Assembly (NCBI GenBank): GCA_015487405.1
Contig: WFPV01000110.1
Span: 1-9,956, forward strand
DNA length: 9,956 bases
Source of the DNA: Aquifex sp.
Lineage (GTDB): Bacteria; Aquificota; Aquificia; Aquificales; Aquificaceae
Direction: 5' to 3'
In this document: positions 6,397-9,956 of the stretch, piece by piece
Layout: each line of letters opens with the position of its first letter
Position numbering within the stretch: position 1 is the first letter of the stretch
Notes under the pieces: generated by a model
What the model saw: only the letters and a program-made list of their open reading frames with translations
Database searches by the model: none
Told to the model about the DNA's origin: nothing
Translations under genes and position numbers: made by a program

Positions 6397-6917
6397 CGGT
6401 AGTAGGATAAAACATAATCCAGTTTCCTGCGACATTTAGGACAAAAATCGCGGGATTTCCTATCCACGTCATCAATAGAGTTGGAGAAGCTCATAACACA
6501 CTGCGGGTCCTCACAGTGTTTTAGACCGAAGGTATGCCCCAATTCATGATTGGTTTCTTTAAAAACCCTCTCAAAAAAAACTTTCTCGTTGGAATGCTTG
6601 AGTCTGTAGGTGCTTACTACCGCGTACTTTCCCCCGTACTGCGCTTCACCAAATACGAAGTTCAGCCCCTCTTCGTACAGGTCAAAACCCACCAACGCTA
6701 TTAAACGAACCATATCAGGGTAGACGATGCGCGAAAGGTAATTAAGAATAGTGCCAGCGTGATACTGCCCCCTTTCGGGAGTGTAGGCGTAAATCAAATC
6801 CGCTTTTACTGTGGAAACCCGAGCTTCAAGTTCAAATATATCCTTTACGTTCACCGCATCCGCAAGGAGAATCCTGTCTTCAACACCTCCAAACGAGACT
6901 ATGTAGACATAACCCAT
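6393..6917 (-). CDS. amzA: Archaemetzincin-type zinc metalloprotease
   Basis: A 174-residue cytoplasmic metallopeptidase of the archaemetzincin (M54) family. The zinc site is HELGHTFGLKH (124-134) with His124, His128 and His134 as metal ligands and Glu125 as the general base. The following Cys135, Cys140, the Met-turn Met142 and the CPKC pair (Cys159, Cys162) reproduce the family signature HExxHxxGxxHCx4CxM...CxxC, in which the cysteines bind a second, structural zinc. The length is close to known archaeal AmzA proteins. No signal peptide is visible. Physiological substrates of the family are not established. The family is common in archaea and animals and patchy in bacteria, so archaeal acquisition is possible. 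GGAG (6928-6925) sits 7 bases before the ATG. The stop overlaps the next gene as ATGA, so the two form an operon. Confidence 0.93.
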   Translation of the reverse strand: MGYVYIVSFGGVEDRILLADAVNVKDIFELEARVSTVKADLIYAYTPERGQYHAGTILNYLSRIVYPDMVRLIALVGFDLYEEGLNFVFGEAQYGGKYAVVSTYRLKHSNEKVFFERVFKETNHELGHTFGLKHCEDPQCVMSFSNSIDDVDRKSRDFCPKCRRKLDYVLSYYR

Positions 6918-6939
6918 TCTAAAACTCCGTGAAATAGAA

Positions 6940-6945
6940 ATTATA
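6940..6945 (-). promoter_or_regulatory. Candidate -10 box for the protease operon
   Basis: On the minus strand there is a perfect TATAAT about 23 bases before the archaemetzincin ATG. Transcription would start near 6933 and leave a short leader containing the GGAG ribosome site. I could not find a good -35 at 16-18 bp, so it may rely on an activator or be a chance match. Confidence 0.35.
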
Positions 6946-6971
6946 GAAATCCTACCTTTGATAGCCTTAAA

Positions 6972-6977
6972 TATATT
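6972..6977 (+). promoter_or_regulatory. Candidate -10 box for the mglBA operon
   Basis: TATATT lies 8 bases before the ATG at 6986, with no acceptable -35 upstream. If used, transcription would start at about 6983-6985, making the message nearly leaderless; in agreement, no Shine-Dalgarno sequence precedes this start codon. The support is weak because the region is simply AT-rich. Confidence 0.25.
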
Positions 6978-6985
6978 TTTAGATT

Positions 6986-7471
6986 ATGGAGTTAGACATC
7001 ATCAGTTACTCCCTTAGTGAGGATGCAAAAGCTAAGCTAAACACTGTCATCGATAACTTTCAGGTAAAATCAGAAGCAAAGAATATCTTTATTTTTGACA
7101 AAGCAGGCCGGGTACTCGTTTACAGGGGAAAAAATCTTTCCGAAACCGAAGCGGAGTTCGTTGCAAGTATTATGAGCGCAGTGTTTTTTGCTTCAGAGGA
7201 GCTCGGTAACATCATAGATCGTGAAGATACCCTAAATGAGCTTATATACGAAACAAAGAAGAGAATATTCTTGATTGCAAGGTTGAAAGGAAATTTCCTT
7301 GTAGGTGTAATATCAGACAAAGGAAAAAACCTTGGAAGTCTAAGATTGTTTTTTAAACACTTTGTTCAAGATCTCAATCAATTATTCGGTAGTATACAGA
7401 AGGTGGAAAAATATGAACTTTCTCTTTCTCCAAAACAGCTTGAGGAAAAACTAAAGGAGGTTCTTTCCTGA
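6986..7471 (+). CDS. mglB: Roadblock/LC7 domain protein, MglB-like
   Basis: A 161-residue soluble protein with the Roadblock/LC7 fold. The order of elements is a first helix, strand NIFIFDKAGRVLVYRG (33-48), a long helix around AEFVASIMSAVFFASEELG (56-74), strands KKRIFLIARLKGNFLVGVI (91-109) and a final helix RLFFKHFVQDLNQLF (120-134). MglB proteins form dimers that act as GTPase-activating partners of MglA and help set cell polarity. The length is near that of Myxococcus xanthus MglB (about 159). The gene for a matching small GTPase follows after 3 bp, which strongly supports the assignment; other Roadblock regulators of small GTPases remain possible. It has no Shine-Dalgarno sequence and is the first gene of the operon, divergent from the archaemetzincin gene. 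Confidence 0.85.
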   Translation: MELDIISYSLSEDAKAKLNTVIDNFQVKSEAKNIFIFDKAGRVLVYRGKNLSETEAEFVASIMSAVFFASEELGNIIDREDTLNELIYETKKRIFLIARLKGNFLVGVISDKGKNLGSLRLFFKHFVQDLNQLFGSIQKVEKYELSLSPKQLEEKLKEVLS

Positions 7472-7474
7472 GCG

Positions 7475-8044
7475 ATGAAACTGAAAATAGTATTCTTCGG
7501 AGCGAGTCTTGCCGGAAAGAGTACAACCGTCAGGCAGTTATACAAGATACTTAAAGAGCGGAACCTAACAAAAGGTGATTTCGTAAGTATGGAAACGGAT
7601 GAAAATAGAACCCTATTCGTTGAGCTATTTCTCACACAACTGCCACTGGATGGTGAACAGGTAGATGTGAAAGTGCTCACCACGCCGGGGCAGTTTAGGT
7701 TACATCCATTAAGAAAGGCTATACTCCAAGGTGTAGATGGCCTTGTGTTTACTGTAGATAGCCAGAAAGGTAGGGAAGAGGTTAACTTCCTTGTCCTAAG
7801 AGAGATGGCTTACGTTCTTAAGGAGTTCGGTTACGACCTTTATAAAATTCCTGTTGTCGTTCAATACAACAAAAGGGACCTGGAGAATGCTCTTCCCGTG
7901 GAGGAACTTCAACCTATCTGCAATCCTTGGGATGCACCTTACACTGAAACGGTCGCTACTAAAGGTATCGGAGTGCTGGAAACCTTTAGGTTAATACTTC
8001 AACAAGCTTTAAGAAGTTATGTGGAAGAGAAAAGTAGAAAGTAA
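7475..8044 (+). CDS. mglA: Small Ras-like GTPase, MglA-like
   Basis: A 189-residue cytoplasmic GTPase that would switch between GTP and GDP forms under control of the adjacent Roadblock protein. The P-loop is GASLAGKST (9-17). The switch I region ETDENRTLF (40-48) includes Arg45 and Thr46, matching the DRTLF of M. xanthus MglA, whose arginine helps hydrolysis. Motif G3 is TTPGQ (69-73), with threonine in place of the usual Ras Asp, as in MglA (TVPGQ). NKRD (132-135) is the guanine-specificity motif and ATKG (161-164) stands at G5. The segments QGVDGLVFTVDSQ (85-97), GYDLYKIPVVVQYNKRDL (119-136) also follow MglA closely. AAGGAGG (7454-7460), 14 bases before the ATG and within the preceding gene, is the ribosome site, a little far. 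It overlaps the next gene by 26 bases. Confidence 0.92.
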   Translation: MKLKIVFFGASLAGKSTTVRQLYKILKERNLTKGDFVSMETDENRTLFVELFLTQLPLDGEQVDVKVLTTPGQFRLHPLRKAILQGVDGLVFTVDSQKGREEVNFLVLREMAYVLKEFGYDLYKIPVVVQYNKRDLENALPVEELQPICNPWDAPYTETVATKGIGVLETFRLILQQALRSYVEEKSRK

Positions 8045-9089
8045 TCTTATCGGAAGCATTATAGATTTTCGTAGACTGATAAAGGAACTGCAGGAAAGCA
8101 AGTTAACGGGTTTTGTAAAAATAGAAGACTGGCGCTATACGGATTATCTTATATTCTACTCCGGAGTTCCCTTAAAGGTTATAAGAAAGAATGGTAACAA
8201 TAAGGAGTTTATAGACTTTTCGAACTACAAACCCTCCGAAGATACAAAGATAAGTGTATACGAGAGCTCACCGCTACTTACAGCACATTTAGGGAAGATT
8301 CTTTCTCTTCCCCGGTATCAGACCCTTATCTTTTCCGGGTACGGTGACGAGGTTTTCTTTTCCCAGTTAGAGATAGTAGATTTCAAAAAATTCGAGGAAT
8401 TTTTAAAGAAGACTAACTTTATAGGGTACTTTACCCTTTACACACCTGTTAGGATTCTCGGGAACTTCTTTTGTCTCTACGGAGATATAGTGGGAGTAAA
8501 CTGCGGGGAACTGTGGGATGAACCTGCGTTCGAAGAACTAAAAGGTTACGGGGATGAAAAGTTTCTATCTGCTTACCACATTCCTCCGGAAGAGGTTCAG
8601 ATGTTTCTCTCTATGAAGGGAGGACCTAAAGAAGGCAAGAACAAAACAGGTTTTAACGTGTCGGAGGAGGGGCTGTTCCAGTTAATTCACGAAGGTCTCG
8701 TCATTAAAACCATCAAAATTTCCGATGAAGATATAAGTGAAGTTGACATTTCCCGGCAAATTGAAGGAAGCTTTTACAGGATAGATTTCCGCGAAGACTT
8801 TTCTCCCATTAAACTAAACCTCGAGCTACTGCGAGATGGGAGTAAGGGTGATTACGTAAAAACGTCCCTTCTAAACAAGGTAAAAGATATATTCGTCGAC
8901 TGTATGGGACCCATAGGCGGATTACTCTTCAAAAGAATCCTCGGAGAGTATACCTCAAGACCCGATAAGATGTCCAAAAGGAGCTTCAAAGCCTTCCTGA
9001 AACGCTTAGAGGAAGAAATCCCGGAAGAGAATCTTAGGAAAGAGTTCAGGAAAAAATTGGAGGAGGTAATAGATGAAACTCGTTCCTAA
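8019..9089 (+). CDS. Tandem DUF4388-like protein of GTPase operon
   Basis: A 356-residue protein, soluble, with no signal peptide, that I do not recognise as a named gene. It has an internal duplication: DFRRLIKELQESKLTGFVKI (16-35) with LIFYSGVPLKVI (44-55) corresponds to DFKKFEEFLKKTNFIGYFTL (121-140) with FFCLYGDIVGVN (150-161). This pattern of helix, 'TG' turn and paired strands ending in a 'sGvplkv' hairpin resembles DUF4388 (PATAN-type) domains, which are frequent in bacterial signalling proteins. The C-terminal part (about 280-350) has VDCMGPIGGLLFKRIL (293-308) and FLKRLEEEIPEENLRKEF (326-343), resembling a helical tail module seen in some bacterial kinases and regulators. Sitting between mglA and a membrane sensor, it may link sensor and GTPase; this is inference. 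The ATG at 8019 overlaps mglA by 26 bases and its stop overlaps the next gene by 17. Confidence 0.8.
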   Translation: MWKRKVESNLIGSIIDFRRLIKELQESKLTGFVKIEDWRYTDYLIFYSGVPLKVIRKNGNNKEFIDFSNYKPSEDTKISVYESSPLLTAHLGKILSLPRYQTLIFSGYGDEVFFSQLEIVDFKKFEEFLKKTNFIGYFTLYTPVRILGNFFCLYGDIVGVNCGELWDEPAFEELKGYGDEKFLSAYHIPPEEVQMFLSMKGGPKEGKNKTGFNVSEEGLFQLIHEGLVIKTIKISDEDISEVDISRQIEGSFYRIDFREDFSPIKLNLELLRDGSKGDYVKTSLLNKVKDIFVDCMGPIGGLLFKRILGEYTSRPDKMSKRSFKAFLKRLEEEIPEENLRKEFRKKLEEVIDETRS

Positions 9090-9956
9090 GTCTATTAAGG
9101 GGAAGATATCTCTTTTTGTCGGTGCAATAGCGGTTATCAGCGGACTATCTATCGGCTACTATACCTACCACGAAGAACTCTCCTTAGCTAAGAAGGCTTC
9201 ACAGGAAAAGGTTAAACTGACCATGACCTTTGCAAAAGCTACGAGAGAATATGTCCGCGGGACTTTAAGACCGAAAATTTACGAACTTATGAATAAATAC
9301 GATTGCATTAGGGAAGACTTCATTCTAGAAGCTCAGTCCTCCTCTTTCGTAACCAACAAAATATTTGAGAAGGTGAGTGAAGAGTTCAGAGGACTACTTC
9401 TCAGACAGGTAGCCTTCAGACCCTTAAATCCTAAAAATACTCCTACCGAGATTGAGGCTCAAATAATAAACCTCTTTAAGACTAAGAACCTCCCTGAATA
9501 TTCGGACATCGTGGAAATTAACAACTACAGGTATTTAGTATCCGCCTTTCCTGTAAAGGTTAAGGCTTCCTGTCTCCACTGCCACGGAACTAGGAACGCC
9601 ATGCCCCAAGCTGTAAGGAAACTCTACAACCCACCTTACGACCCAAACTGGAAGGTGGGAAGCGTTCAGGGAGGAGTATTTATCTATGAGCCCTACGAAG
9701 CCACAATCCTTAAAGCCCAATTAAATGGAATAATAAAAGGTGGATTTGTTTTTTTTCTAAATATAAGTGTGATGGGACTTGTGCTTCTAATACTGAACAA
9801 GTACATTTTTAAACCTATAGAGGTTCTCAAGGAACACGCAGACAAGATTAGTAAAGGAGAGATAGAAGACAAGATACCCATAACTTCCGAGGACGAAATA
9901 GGTCAATTAGCAAAGGCCTTCGAAAGGATGCGAATCAGCATAAAGAAAGTGATGGA
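9073..9956 (+). CDS. Membrane heme-sensor protein with HAMP, 3' end outside window
   Basis: The first 294 residues of an inner-membrane signalling protein. A transmembrane segment (about 12-30) is followed by a periplasmic domain (about 33-220) and a second transmembrane segment (about 222-245, FVFFLNISVMGLVLLI), then a HAMP linker (246-294, with PIEVLKEHADKISKGEI and EDEIGQLAKAFERM). The periplasmic domain carries CLHCH (Cys167-Cys170-His171), the covalent attachment motif for c-type heme, in the setting of a DUF3365/Tll0287-like domain, with the motif followed by GTRNAMPQAVRKLY. Such domains are thought to sense redox state or small ligands. The output (histidine kinase, chemotaxis, cyclic-di-GMP) lies beyond the right edge. 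GGAGG (9062-9066) is 6 bases before the ATG, an ideal spacing that decides the start. The gene overlaps the preceding one by 17 bases. Confidence 0.88.
   Translation, partial: MKLVPKSIKGKISLFVGAIAVISGLSIGYYTYHEELSLAKKASQEKVKLTMTFAKATREYVRGTLRPKIYELMNKYDCIREDFILEAQSSSFVTNKIFEKVSEEFRGLLLRQVAFRPLNPKNTPTEIEAQIINLFKTKNLPEYSDIVEINNYRYLVSAFPVKVKASCLHCHGTRNAMPQAVRKLYNPPYDPNWKVGSVQGGVFIYEPYEATILKAQLNGIIKGGFVFFLNISVMGLVLLILNKYIFKPIEVLKEHADKISKGEIEDKIPITSEDEIGQLAKAFERMRISIKKVM

Noticed and set aside
6394..6435. Longer start for the TPR-like protein at 6435
   Set aside because: It would add 13 residues overlapping the protease gene by 43 bases, without a ribosome site; the ATGA overlap at 6396 is the usual arrangement in this window.
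7378..7683. Minus-strand open frame of 101 codons
   Set aside because: It is antisense to the end of mglB and the start of mglA, is rich in Ser and Phe as expected for a shadow frame, and has no ribosome site.
9535..9881. Two minus-strand open frames of about 60 codons
   Set aside because: Both are antisense to the heme-motif and second membrane segment of the sensor gene and show no features of their own.

Overview
The window looks like chromosomal DNA of a hyperthermophilic Gram-negative bacterium, most likely Aquifex or a close relative in the Aquificales. The evidence is a reverse gyrase (a marker of hyperthermophiles), an enzyme of ADP-heptose synthesis for lipopolysaccharide (a Gram-negative trait), proteins rich in Lys, Glu and Ile, heavy use of AGA/AGG/ATA codons, and very tight gene packing with 4-base start/stop overlaps. 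The genus is my inference from resemblance to remembered sequences; no search was run.

Layout. (1) 1-3463, minus strand: a two-gene unit, a class I SAM-dependent methyltransferase followed 7 bp later by reverse gyrase, which runs off the left edge just past its catalytic tyrosine. (2) 3464-3978: about 515 bp without an intact gene. It holds a frameshifted, 5'-truncated remnant of an SCP2-type sterol-carrier-domain gene (minus strand), two tiny open frames of doubtful status, and a candidate promoter for the next operon lying inside the dead gene. (3) 3979-5798, plus strand: an ADP-heptose 6-epimerase (hldD) joined by an ATGA overlap to a single-domain ArsA/Get3-type ATPase that has no cysteines. 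(4) 5764-6917, minus strand: an archaemetzincin-type zinc protease and a TPR-like helical protein, also joined by an ATGA overlap and meeting the ATPase gene tail to tail with a 35 bp overlap. (5) 6986-9956, plus strand, divergent from the protease: a signalling operon of a Roadblock/LC7 protein (MglB-like), a small Ras-like GTPase (MglA-like), an unfamiliar 356-residue protein with two copies of a DUF4388-like unit, and the first 294 residues of a membrane sensor with a periplasmic CxxCH (c-type heme) domain and a HAMP domain. The sensor is cut by the right edge.

The region most worth attention is part 5. MglA/MglB pairs set cell polarity and control surface motility in other bacteria. Here the pair is packed, with three consecutive gene junctions overlapping or within 3 bp, together with an undescribed adaptor-like protein and a putative heme-based redox or gas sensor. 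This suggests a pathway from periplasmic heme sensing to a Ras-like switch. The link is inferred from gene order; only the individual domains are directly supported by sequence.
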